A stretch of DNA of 64,000 bases from Schleiferia thermophila (GTDB taxonomy: Bacteria; Bacteroidota; Bacteroidia; Flavobacteriales; Schleiferiaceae), in NCBI RefSeq assembly GCF_003337435.1, contig NZ_QPJS01000005.1, forward strand, positions 89,158 through 153,157, written 5' to 3'. The notes under the pieces were generated by a model. That model was given only the letters and a program-made list of their open reading frames with translations, made no database searches and was not told where the DNA came from. Of the stretch, positions 56,912 to 64,000 are shown piece by piece (position 1 is the stretch's first letter; the number at the start of each line of letters is the position of its first letter). Position numbers and translations under genes: made by a program.

Positions 56912-57805
56912 TTAAAACCACTTTCGCCATCGGTAGTATATCTCCTCTCGGGCACCAAAACCCTCATAAAACCTCCTAAGTCCGGGAATATCCGAGCCCT
57001 CAAAATCAAATATGTCGGCAAGACCAGCTTTCAGAGTAAGGATGTGATCGATCAGAAACGTTAAAGCGTGTGTTTGCTTTCCGTAGTCAGAAGTGGCACT
57101 GAAAAAGAAAACAACTCGTCCTCTGTACTCCAACAAAAAAATCCCCGCAACCGCCGTATTGGACTCATCATACAGGGTAATCTGGTATCCGAGCTTTTTG
57201 TGCAGAGCCACAAACATGATCTGACGCAGAGTAGCGTAGTGTTTTGCAGTTAAATGGGGCAATTCACGGCCTTTATTGCTCGCAAAAAGCCTGATGAGTA
57301 CATCGGGCGAATCGTTGTAAAACACCTGATGGGGATATCTGGCTGCCTTGGCCAGATTTCTTCTTGTGTTTTGTGTATACCGCGACCGAACACTTTCGGG
57401 AGTAGCATTGCTCAGCGGGACAATCAGGTTGGTTCGCGGGGTAAGTGTTCCTTTGCTCAACCCAATGACAGGGTTGCCGGCATTGAAATATACTTCCTTG
57501 TATACATAGCGGGCCGGAATTTTTTCCAAAAATTCAGAAGCCAGCTGAGTTGAGACCTCCTCCCTTGAAAAAATCCCCAGCTGTTGAGTCCCGTATGGCC
57601 GGATTAATGAGGGAATTACCCTTCGAAACTTTCCTGGAGTTAAGGGCATAACCGCCCTGTAATCGTCGCAAATCAGAGCATCCCAACCATTTGACACAAT
57701 GTCCAGATACCAACTCAGCCCATACACCAGTGCATGCCTGTCCAGATGAATGGTCAAATCCCATTCCTGAGTATCCACGTCAGCATTTTTAACCAATCGG
57801 ATCAT
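56912..57805 (-). CDS. GNAT/FemAB-type acyltransferase
   Basis: 297-residue cytoplasmic protein. The second half has the FemAB-like Acetyltransf_6 pattern: SRYTQNTRRNLAKAARY, RLFASNKGRELPHL, AGIFLLEYRGRVVFFFSATSDYGKQTHALTFLIDH and FDFEGSDIPGLRRFYEGFGA. Proteins of this type transfer acyl or aminoacyl groups in polysaccharide or peptide synthesis. It overlaps the deacetylase-like gene by 4 bp (ATGA), so the pair is translated together. Confidence 0.82.
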   Translation of the reverse strand: MIRLVKNADVDTQEWDLTIHLDRHALVYGLSWYLDIVSNGWDALICDDYRAVMPLTPGKFRRVIPSLIRPYGTQQLGIFSREEVSTQLASEFLEKIPARYVYKEVYFNAGNPVIGLSKGTLTPRTNLIVPLSNATPESVRSRYTQNTRRNLAKAARYPHQVFYNDSPDVLIRLFASNKGRELPHLTAKHYATLRQIMFVALHKKLGYQITLYDESNTAVAGIFLLEYRGRVVFFFSATSDYGKQTHALTFLIDHILTLKAGLADIFDFEGSDIPGLRRFYEGFGAREEIYYRWRKWF

Positions 57806-59124
57806 AACCTTTTGCTAATGTAGTCTAACATTTCCTGGTGCAGTTGGTTCCATCCCCTCCATTCCGGCTGGTATTCGCTAAAGGTCCTGTTGTGCCACAC
57901 CGTGATCAGATGACCCCCCACGCTATACACCTCATCAATCAGAGAAAAAATGACAGGTGCTGCCTGTTTTGGACTGTACTTCAAGTAATCGATAAATGTA
58001 GTCTCCATCAGTGCAAAGGGGTGAATAATCAGGTCGGTTGAAGTTTCCATTTCAAGGTCGTAAAATGGATAAGGTGTACAAATACCAGCCCTGAAACCAG
58101 GTACCTGCGCATATCCCATGGAATATTCGTCCGTAATACCCAGCTCCATGAGGTGGCGAAATGTGGACGGCAAAAAAAACCTCAGATAGTGCATCCTGCT
58201 TTTGGTGATGGGTCTTCGGATGGTCGATTCCAGACTCGTAATTTCATATTCGAGCTCTTCAAAATCCTCACTGGCCCTGTACGACGGATGAGACCCAACG
58301 CTGGCAAAATCTGCCACAAATTTGATATGCTGCTGATGACTGGGACTATGAATGGGCAAATTCCTGTCGAATGGACCAAATCGGGAGTAGAGGTAAAAAT
58401 AAATGACTTCAATGCCCAACCTCGAAAAAAGCTCTATCTGATAATCAATGGTATCAAAAGGGTCTTTTTTTCCAAAAAAAACTGTCAGAAAACGGTTTTT
58501 AAATTGCAGGAAGTTCAGTGACCTCAGGTCGTTGATTAGACTGCCTATGGACCTTACAAACCCTTTTCCCTTGTAGGCATAGGTATTGTCCACATCGATC
58601 GTAGCCGTGTAGGTAAATCCGGATTTCTTGATCTGAAATCCCCGGTACTTCTGACAGATGCTCTCACGCAGTCGCAGACACCAGCGATTTACTACAGGTT
58701 TTTGCAAAAAGCCCTGTCGGAATGCCAGGGATTCCGTTGGCTGAAATCTACCATGGACATCTTTTACATGAGGCAAGTATTCTTCATACCTGGAAATTAG
58801 ATAAAACACTGCTGAAAACACATCGAACCTCAGCTCACAACATGCTTCTCCAAACAGCAAATCTCCACCCACAGGATCTACCACACACCTGACATTCTGC
58901 TCAAAAATTTCGGTCGACTGCAGCAATCCGGATGGATAAATCCAGATTCCTTCCGGCTGGCGCTGAGTACTGTAATTGATTTTCGGCCCCTGATGGTTTT
59001 TGTATTCTTCAGGCGAAGAAGTCAGTTGATACCGGCAGGGAGTTACATACTCGAAGATGACCTTACACGTGTAGACCAGTCGAGGAGTGATTTTGTCAGC
59101 ATAAATCAGCAATAGATCATTCAC
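57802..59124 (-). CDS. Polysaccharide-deacetylase-like protein (DUF7033 type)
   Basis: 440 residues. Residues 1-160 form the N-terminal DUF7033-like part (SRYEEYLPHVKDVHGRFQPTESLAFRQGFL). The rest is a NodB-like barrel: TATIDVDNTYAYKGK holds the metal-binding Asp pair, ASVGSHPSYRAS the His, and HLITVWHNRTFSE the late catalytic His. No signal peptide, so it acts in the cytoplasm on a nucleotide-sugar or lipid-linked glycan. The overlap with the MlaF gene (8 bp) and acyltransferase gene (4 bp) makes an operon of envelope modification. Confidence 0.85.
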   Translation of the reverse strand: MNDLLLIYADKITPRLVYTCKVIFEYVTPCRYQLTSSPEEYKNHQGPKINYSTQRQPEGIWIYPSGLLQSTEIFEQNVRCVVDPVGGDLLFGEACCELRFDVFSAVFYLISRYEEYLPHVKDVHGRFQPTESLAFRQGFLQKPVVNRWCLRLRESICQKYRGFQIKKSGFTYTATIDVDNTYAYKGKGFVRSIGSLINDLRSLNFLQFKNRFLTVFFGKKDPFDTIDYQIELFSRLGIEVIYFYLYSRFGPFDRNLPIHSPSHQQHIKFVADFASVGSHPSYRASEDFEELEYEITSLESTIRRPITKSRMHYLRFFLPSTFRHLMELGITDEYSMGYAQVPGFRAGICTPYPFYDLEMETSTDLIIHPFALMETTFIDYLKYSPKQAAPVIFSLIDEVYSVGGHLITVWHNRTFSEYQPEWRGWNQLHQEMLDYISKRL

Positions 59125-59890
59125 GCCGGGAGGACTGTAAGTGAAGTTCTTTTACACGCCTGAGCAACTGTGAGGTAAAGACAAACTCATTTACATTTTC
59201 ATTGTCAGTAGTCAGAATGTCAGCCTTGTTTCCCTGCCAGGCTTTGTATCCGTCTTTGATCAGTATCACATTGTCTCCGATTTCCATCACCGAATTCATG
59301 TCGTGAGTATTGATCACTGTAGTAATGCCAAATTCGAGAGTAATTTCCCTGATCAGATTATCGATCACAATGGATGTCTGTGGATCAAGCCCTGAGTTTG
59401 GTTCGTCGCAAAAGAGGTATTTCGGATTCATCGCTATGGCACGAGCTATGGCTACGCGCTTTTTCATGCCTCCGCTCAGCTCTGCAGGATATTTTTTATT
59501 CGCCCCTTCCAGATTGACCCGGCCCAGACAGAAGTTCACCCTGTCTCTCATGTCGGCCTCTATCATGTTGCTGAACATCTTCAGGGGAAAAATGACATTT
59601 TCCTCCACAGTGAGGGAGTCAAACAAAGCACTGCCCTGAAATACCATCCCCATCTCTGTACGGAGTGTTTTTCTTCTTTTAAAGTCCATCTCCGAGAGCG
59701 GTTCGCCACTGTAATAAATCTCACCCCCATCTATATCGTAAAGACCGAGAAGCGATTTCATAAAAACTGTCTTCCCGGAGCCGGATTTTCCAATGATCAA
59801 GTTGACCTTTCCCGGAAAAAAATCCGCCGAAATGCCTCTTATGACTTCCGTGTCTCCAAATTTTTTAATCAGATTTTCGACCCTGATCAT
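59117..59890 (-). CDS. mlaF: MlaF-like ABC ATPase for lipid transport
   Basis: 257-residue ATPase of the Mla/Mce lipid transporter group. Walker A GKSGSGKTV, signature ELSGGMKKRVAIARAI, Walker B LFCDEPNSGLDPQ, switch VINTHDMNS. The SGGMKKR form is characteristic of MlaF. It overlaps mlaE by 1 bp and the deacetylase-like gene by 8 bp. The periplasmic MlaD/MCE partner is not in the window. Confidence 0.92.
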   Translation of the reverse strand: MIRVENLIKKFGDTEVIRGISADFFPGKVNLIIGKSGSGKTVFMKSLLGLYDIDGGEIYYSGEPLSEMDFKRRKTLRTEMGMVFQGSALFDSLTVEENVIFPLKMFSNMIEADMRDRVNFCLGRVNLEGANKKYPAELSGGMKKRVAIARAIAMNPKYLFCDEPNSGLDPQTSIVIDNLIREITLEFGITTVINTHDMNSVMEIGDNVILIKDGYKAWQGNKADILTTDNENVNEFVFTSQLLRRVKELHLQSSRRE

Positions 59891-60639
59891 CAGCTGAGTA
59901 TGAGTTGTGTCAAGATATAGTTGGCAAGGATAATGATAAGACTGCTGCTCACCACAGCCTTTGTGCTGCTATTGCCTACTTCCACGGCTCCGCCTTTTAC
60001 ATAATATCCGTGAAAAGCAGAAACACTGGTGATGATAAAGGCAAACACCACCGTTTTAATCAAGGCATACGTGACATAAAAGGGATTGAACTCCAATAGC
60101 AGACCTTCAATAAAATCCTGAGGACCTATCATTCCTGTGAGCTGACCAAAGACAAATCCTCCCAATATTCCCAAAAACATGGACATGCTGATCAGTATGG
60201 GATTGAAAAATACTGCAGCGACAATTTTGGGCAGAATGAGGTAAGAGGCGGAATTAACTCCCATAACCTCCAGGGCATCGATCTGTTCGCTCACTCGCAT
60301 AGTACCAAGAGTAGATGCAATATTGCTGCCCACCTTGCCGGCAAGTATCAGACTGACCATAGTAGGTGAAAATTCCAGGATGATGCTTTCCCGGGTAGCT
60401 ATGGCTATATAATAAGCAGGTATTAAAGGATTTTCAAGATTCAGAGCCGTCTGTATCGTCACGACAGCACCTACAAACAAAGAAATTATGGCCACCAGAC
60501 CCAGCGAGTTGATGCCCAAGTGCTCGATCTCTATTAAAAAAGCTTCAAAATACATCTTTTTATTCTCAGGCCGGCGAAAAACTCTTCCCAGCATCAGCAC
60601 GTACCGGCCAAAGTCTTCCAGGTATTTATAGAAATTCAA
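59890..60639 (-). CDS. mlaE: MlaE-like ABC permease for lipid transport
   Basis: 249-residue permease with five to six membrane segments. The MlaE signature is visible: AIISLFVGAVVTIQTALNL, ATRESIILEFSPTMVSLILAGKVGSNIASTLGTMRVSEQIDALEVMG, LILPKIVAAVFFNPILISM, GYYVKGGAVEVGNSSTKAVVSS. It moves phospholipids between membranes with MlaF. First gene of the mlaE-mlaF-deacetylase-acyltransferase operon. Confidence 0.94.
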   Translation of the reverse strand: MNFYKYLEDFGRYVLMLGRVFRRPENKKMYFEAFLIEIEHLGINSLGLVAIISLFVGAVVTIQTALNLENPLIPAYYIAIATRESIILEFSPTMVSLILAGKVGSNIASTLGTMRVSEQIDALEVMGVNSASYLILPKIVAAVFFNPILISMSMFLGILGGFVFGQLTGMIGPQDFIEGLLLEFNPFYVTYALIKTVVFAFIITSVSAFHGYYVKGGAVEVGNSSTKAVVSSSLIIILANYILTQLILS

Positions 60640-60708
60640 AGCATCCTTGATTTACAGACAAAGGTAAGGCGAATAAGTCGGCCTGCAGGTTTTCAGATTG
60701 CTGTATCA

Positions 60709-61425
60709 TCAAGCCATGTTGTGATACACATTCTGCACATCGTCGTCTTCTTCGATTTTTTCCAGCAGTTTTTCCACCTGTGGTTTTAAGTCATCCTGTA
60801 CAATACGGGTTTCGAGCGGTATTCGCTCAAGACCTGATGAAATGACCTCAAGCCCCAGCTCTTCGATGCCTTTCTGCAACTTTCCGTAGTCGGAAAAGTG
60901 GCCATATACCATCAATGTGTTGTCTTCTTCATCTTCAAAAAATTCATCGGCTCCATAGTCGATGAGCTGAAGCTCGAGGTCTTCCAAATTCTGGTTGTCA
61001 GGTTTCCGAATTTTGAACTGACACTTGTGTTCGAAGAGAAAATCCACTGAGCCACTTGTGCCAAGGCTGCCGTTGTGTTTATTGAAGTAGCTGCGCAGAT
61101 TGGCCACTGTACGGGTAGGATTGTCGGTAGCTGTTTCTATCAAGATAGCTATGCCTCCGGGCCCATATCCTTCATATACAAGTTCTTTGAAATCGGCTAG
61201 CTCCTTGTCCGTAGCTCTTTTTATCGCCCGTTCGATGTTTTCCTTAGGCATGTTTACCGCCTTGGCGTTTTGCATCGCTGCTCTCAGGCGAGGGTTGGTT
61301 TCAGGGTTCGGACCCCCTTCTTTTACAGCTATTGAGATTTCCTTTCCTATACGGGTAAAATTTTTGGCCATGGTGGCCCAACGCTTAAATTTTCTTTCCT
61401 TCCTGTACTCAAATGCTCTTCCCAT
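60709..61425 (-). CDS. YebC/PmpR family transcription/translation factor
   Basis: 238-residue protein of the YebC family, starting MGRAFEYRKERKFKRWATMAKNFTRIGKEI and containing NPRLRAAMQNAKAVNMPKENIERAIKRA, YEGYGPGGIAILIETATDNPTRTVANLR and HNGSLGTSGSVDFLF. Members bind DNA as regulators or help ribosomes at proline-rich stalls. It lies 69 bp upstream of mlaE on the same strand. Confidence 0.94.
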   Translation of the reverse strand: MGRAFEYRKERKFKRWATMAKNFTRIGKEISIAVKEGGPNPETNPRLRAAMQNAKAVNMPKENIERAIKRATDKELADFKELVYEGYGPGGIAILIETATDNPTRTVANLRSYFNKHNGSLGTSGSVDFLFEHKCQFKIRKPDNQNLEDLELQLIDYGADEFFEDEEDNTLMVYGHFSDYGKLQKGIEELGLEVISSGLERIPLETRIVQDDLKPQVEKLLEKIEEDDDVQNVYHNMA

Positions 61426-61741
61426 ACGTATGGATCATTAAGAAGCGCAAAGTTAGGTGGGGAATGGTATTGGGAAATTTTCAGATGCAGACACTGCATT
61501 CACCTTTAAGTGGAACAGTTACGATATCGGTAATTGATTTTTATTAGAGATTGTGCTGCAGATTAAAGATTGTCTGTGAAAGTATAAAAGCCTTAAGCCA
61601 TGTGGTCCAATTAAAAACCACCTACATAAAGAAACCATTTACGTATCGGCAATTTCCCAAACGGGCCCTATGTCGCTCTCCGATTGTTCAAGGGCAGAGA
61701 CAGGTGAATGGAATTTGTTTTTGAATGACGTACACTAAATC

Positions 61742-61957
61742 TCCAGATATTTCGGAATGACCATTGATGAGCTGGTCAACTTTGCCGGCAACCTCCCCGA
61801 TGAAGTGACCATTGAAGATAAAAGCCTGATGGAACAGGTACTACCGATTGCTGAACTCGAACCCGAAGAAAAAAATATGGTCTTTAAAATGATCGATACT
61901 TTCCTGACCTAAAAGAAGTTTAAAGACTTCTTTCAAAAGAACGTGGCCGCTCTATAA
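61742..61957 (+). pseudogene. C-terminal remnant of an XRE-type regulator
   Basis: The frame encodes ISRYFGMTIDELVNFAGNLP, DEVTIEDKSLMEQVLPIAEL, then MVFKMIDTFLT, a TAA stop, and KKFKDFFQKNVAAL before a second stop. This is the C-terminal half of the small helix-turn-helix regulators common in Bacteroidota (FGM-IDELV, EVTIEDK, KKFK-FF-KNVA-L). The DNA-binding half is missing and the frame has an internal stop, so it is a relic, perhaps left by a past insertion. Confidence 0.65.
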
Positions 61958-61982
61958 AGAAAAAACCCGGACTTGCCGGGTT
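61957..61982 (-). terminator. Terminator of the minus-strand RHS-associated unit
   Basis: Read on the minus strand, AACCCGG-caagt-CCGGGTT is followed by six T residues (TTTTTTC). It lies about 20 bp past the stop of the last gene of the unit. Confidence 0.82.
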
Positions 61983-62000
61983 ATTTACTTGCATATACTT

Positions 62001-62351
62001 TTACTCTCTTTTTATTTGCAGTTTTTTAATTGCATCACATTCTGTAAAAAGCAAAGGGACTACCTTCTGCTGAAAATATAGCCTGCCTGCCTCGTATCCT
62101 TTATCATACCCTGCATCTTTCCGACTTGAAAAATACAGCTCCAAATCGGCTTGATATTTCTTAACTGTAGTATTGCTACAGGTGTCTAAGGAGGCTGATA
62201 CTTGCTCATTCATAATTGCAAAGCCGTATTCCCCAAAACATTTGCAAATATCGTCTGAAATACGCTTTTCTAATGGCAATTTCTGTTGGGCGTAAATAGA
62301 ATTAAAGCATAGCAACCCTATTATGTAAAGGTATTTAATTGACTTTTCCAT
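62001..62351 (-). CDS. Small exported protein of unknown function
   Basis: 116 residues from ATG 62351, with a signal peptide (MEKSIKYLYIIGLLCFNSIY, ending AQQ). The mature part has three to four Cys (DDICKCFGEYG, LDTCSNTT, TECDAIKK) and is helical. No family recognised. It begins 1 nt after the stop of the DUF1493-like gene, so translation is coupled. It may be part of the RHS neighbourhood. Confidence 0.6.
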   Translation of the reverse strand: MEKSIKYLYIIGLLCFNSIYAQQKLPLEKRISDDICKCFGEYGFAIMNEQVSASLDTCSNTTVKKYQADLELYFSSRKDAGYDKGYEAGRLYFQQKVVPLLFTECDAIKKLQIKRE

Positions 62352-62352
62352 A

Positions 62353-62667
62353 TTATTCAAACCACTCTCCTTTTTCAATAACTTTCAATAAATGGCTTAC
62401 AGATAAACTTTTTTTGTCCTTCATATTCCTTCGAAAAACCCTCTTAATCAAAGATAAAATAATAAACTCATCTTCTTCAAAATATTGATAATATGGAAAT
62501 GAACTCATATTAATATTAAACTCAGATTGAAATAATTCAATAAATCTATCATTGTCTTCTGAAAGAGTTTTGAGATTATTTATTTCTGTATCGTAGCTAA
62601 TATCCTTAACTCCAAAAACCTCATTTACCAATGATTTAAGCTTATTGAAATCTTTATTACTATCCAT
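62353..62667 (-). CDS. DUF1493-like small protein
   Basis: 104 residues, acidic, predicted helical. The pattern DNDRFIELFQSEFNINMSSF, YYQYFEEDEF, KKSLSVSHLLKVIEKGEWFE matches DUF1493 (L-EL-KEF-VDLS-F, YF, LTV-HLV--A--GKW), a family with an acyl-carrier-like fold but no known activity. Near an RHS C-terminus such small genes are often immunity or accessory genes; that is inference. Confidence 0.65.
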   Translation of the reverse strand: MDSNKDFNKLKSLVNEVFGVKDISYDTEINNLKTLSEDNDRFIELFQSEFNINMSSFPYYQYFEEDEFIILSLIKRVFRRNMKDKKSLSVSHLLKVIEKGEWFE

Positions 62668-62783
62668 AATTACTTATTCTGCAAGTGCTGAAACTATCCA
62701 ACTCCAATAACTCTTCCAGATGGAATAATAAAATTCCTATTGTAGAAGGTTGCCTTATCTAAAATATCCCTTTGTCGCAAACA

Positions 62784-63125
62784 TCAAATTCTTATCAGTC
62801 TATCCTTAACATCTGTCGGCAAATTGACTAAAAAGTCACTTTTTATGCCTTTCAAAATCTCCCGAATATCTGACTCTGCTTTTAATACCGAATAATTTTT
62901 GTCGATTTCTTTAAAGCCATGCTTGATTGCATCGCAGTAAAAATCTAATAAATTATAGACTAAATTCAGATCCCCCTGTTTAAAATCTTTTCCATGCTTA
63001 GTTGAAATTTGATAGATTTCATCATCAATATCAAAGGAATAGTCTCGATTACCTTTCCGAAATTCTTCTGACCATGCCAATGTTTTTTCTAACAAAGTTC
63101 TCAGTTCTTTAATAAATTGATCCAT
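62784..63125 (-). CDS. Candidate immunity protein for the RHS toxin
   Basis: 113 residues from ATG 63125, 11 bp after the RHS stop. Mostly helical and acidic (LRTLLEKTLAWSEEFRKGNRDYSFDIDDEIYQIS). No family recognised. Position directly downstream of a polymorphic RHS C-terminus, small size and low GC are the usual marks of a cognate immunity gene. An in-frame start at 63185 overlaps the RHS gene and is less likely. Confidence 0.6.
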   Translation of the reverse strand: MDQFIKELRTLLEKTLAWSEEFRKGNRDYSFDIDDEIYQISTKHGKDFKQGDLNLVYNLLDFYCDAIKHGFKEIDKNYSVLKAESDIREILKGIKSDFLVNLPTDVKDRLIRI

Positions 63126-63136
63126 TATCGCTTTAC

Positions 63137-64000
63137 TTAAAACCTTTTCCAAAAGTCCCCTTGATCTCCTGGTTTCACCTGCCAAGGCCTGTGCCTACCT
63201 ATTCCTCCTGGTCCTCGTCTATGGTAATGCAAACCATTTCTCAAGTCCAAATCAATTCTAAAATTCTTACCAGTCTTAAACAGAGTAGTCCCTCTCAATG
63301 AAGTATTTGACAACATCCGTACGCTTCCAATCCCAACACCAGACCCTGTATAAACTCCTCTTGTCACTGCTATCTCCAAAGCTTTTTCAGTACCAAACCC
63401 AAGATCATATCCCATTTCATAAGCTGACATATTTGGGATATTTTGCATGTAGTTAATGATTCTATCAGCCATCTGAGCTCGCATCATCATACCCTGAGGG
63501 CAAGTTTGACATCCTAACATTGCCATATCAAGGATTCCCTGCCCCAAATCTTTCCAACCTTGTGTTGTGCCTAAACTGGCAAAGAAATCTACAGTACTTC
63601 CAATACCTGCTCCAAAGCCATCAACAAAACCACTTCCGAAACCTCCATTACTTTCACTCCTTGGAGCAGTTACAGTTACTTCACCTAACATGCCTCCAAT
63701 TGCCGTCCATTCACCATTTGTTAAAATGAAGTCCCAACCTCCAAGCGGATTCACAATATCTCCTTCTTTTGCTGTGGAAGGATCTGGACAATAAACGCAT
63801 CTACCATCTGGGTCTGTAAAAATAATCGGGTTGTTCCAAAAAGCAGTGTAAGGGGACTTATCAATTTGGCTTGGATGGTCTGCCAACGGATCCACACCCA
63901 ACCACTTGCTCACCACCGGGTGGTAGTACCTGGCTCCGTAGTAGAAAAGCCCGCTTTCGGAGTCGAGCTCTTTGGCATTGAAGCGATAGGGTGTGCTGAA
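63137..64000 (-). CDS. RHS-repeat protein, C-terminal end with toxin tip (partial)
   Basis: The frame is open to the window edge; the visible 287 residues are the C-terminus of a larger protein. Residues 1-45 are the RHS core end YRFNAKELDSESGLFYYGARYYHPVVSKWLGVDPLADHPS, closely matching the conserved RHS-associated core. Next comes WNNPIIFTDPDGRCVYCPDP, a GEVTVTAPRS linker, a Gly-rich stretch, and a unique tip with GLHYHRRGPGGIGRHRPW at the very end. The tip is expected to be a toxin; HYHRR and RHRPW could be catalytic, as in nuclease-like tips, but I cannot name the class. The immunity candidate follows 11 bp on. Confidence 0.82.
   Translation of the reverse strand, partial: FSTPYRFNAKELDSESGLFYYGARYYHPVVSKWLGVDPLADHPSQIDKSPYTAFWNNPIIFTDPDGRCVYCPDPSTAKEGDIVNPLGGWDFILTNGEWTAIGGMLGEVTVTAPRSESNGGFGSGFVDGFGAGIGSTVDFFASLGTTQGWKDLGQGILDMAMLGCQTCPQGMMMRAQMADRIINYMQNIPNMSAYEMGYDLGFGTEKALEIAVTRGVYTGSGVGIGSVRMLSNTSLRGTTLFKTGKNFRIDLDLRNGLHYHRRGPGGIGRHRPWQVKPGDQGDFWKRF

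Larger units (their letters stand above)
61426..62000. other. Spacer with regulator remnant
   Basis: 575 bp between two minus-strand units. It holds a broken plus-strand helix-turn-helix regulator end (61742-61957) and the terminator at 61957-61982. The first 300 bp hold nothing I can name. Confidence 0.5.

Overview
The window reads as chromosomal DNA of a member of the Bacteroidota, probably a Saprospirales/Chitinophagales-like lineage. The evidence is: T9SS-type surface proteins (an FG-GAP protein with a C-terminal sorting domain, a huge beta-helix protein, a carboxypeptidase-regulatory-like protein); a GldI-like lipoprotein isomerase; LruC-type gene remnants; eukaryote-like class Ia ribonucleotide reductase; Bacteroidota-style -7 boxes (TAnnTTTG); and weak Shine-Dalgarno sequences with frequent TTG/GTG starts. 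No species name can be supported from the sequence alone.

Layout. 1-3.4 kb: the N-terminal 1117 residues of a giant secreted beta-helix protein (minus strand). 3.7-11.3 kb: plus-strand housekeeping genes (small Lacal_2735-like protein, gcvH, VanZ-like, nrdB-nrdA, folA, polyprenyl synthetase, riboflavin synthase). 11.4-14.3 kb: fabH-accB-accC operon for fatty-acid initiation (minus). 14.7-17.6 kb: a tight esterase / ATP-grasp / YbdK-type ligase operon, a plausible route to an undescribed amide-linked small molecule or protein tag. 17.9-29.9 kb: deoxynucleoside kinase, folK, sppA, queuosine-precursor transporter, GT-C-like membrane protein, aminomuconate-deaminase-like RidA, ychF, threonine aldolase, a GH13 amylase and a MutS2 without Smr domain. 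30.1-30.8 kb: decayed LruC-type genes. 31.4-36.1 kb: FG-GAP T9SS protein and an ABC exporter pair with a histidine-rich periplasmic loop. 36.1-43.9 kb: pheS, tandem small lipoproteins, acylphosphatase, two unknown membrane proteins, NUDIX, acyltransferase and an MbnP-like lipoprotein pair. 44.0-45.7 kb: tRNA-Arg(CCG) and an ABC-F protein with a degenerate second ATP site. 46.5-52.3 kb: 3-hydroxyanthranilate dioxygenase, DinB-like, EttA, a CarboxypepD_reg-like protein, RNase Z and an MFS transporter. 52.4-55.1 kb: three peptidyl-prolyl isomerase genes in a row. 55.3-61.4 kb: sodium/solute symporter, then a coupled mlaE-mlaF-deacetylase-acyltransferase operon and yebC. 61.7-64 kb: a regulator remnant and the C-terminal (toxin) end of an RHS protein with candidate immunity genes.

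The strongest non-coding signal is a pair of about 180-bp intergenic elements (45760-45940 and 53314-53495). They are roughly 80% identical by eye, can fold into the same multi-helix structure, and show compensatory base-pair changes in two different helices. A third, shorter and more divergent element lies on the minus strand at 31098-31221 and has the same 5-prime module. These look like a family of structured repeats (non-autonomous mobile element or structured RNA).

The genes at 22932 and 46461 both match steps of the kynurenine / 3-hydroxyanthranilate degradation route, so the organism probably catabolises tryptophan by that path. The T9SS substrates and the GldI-like isomerase point to gliding or surface-secretion biology.
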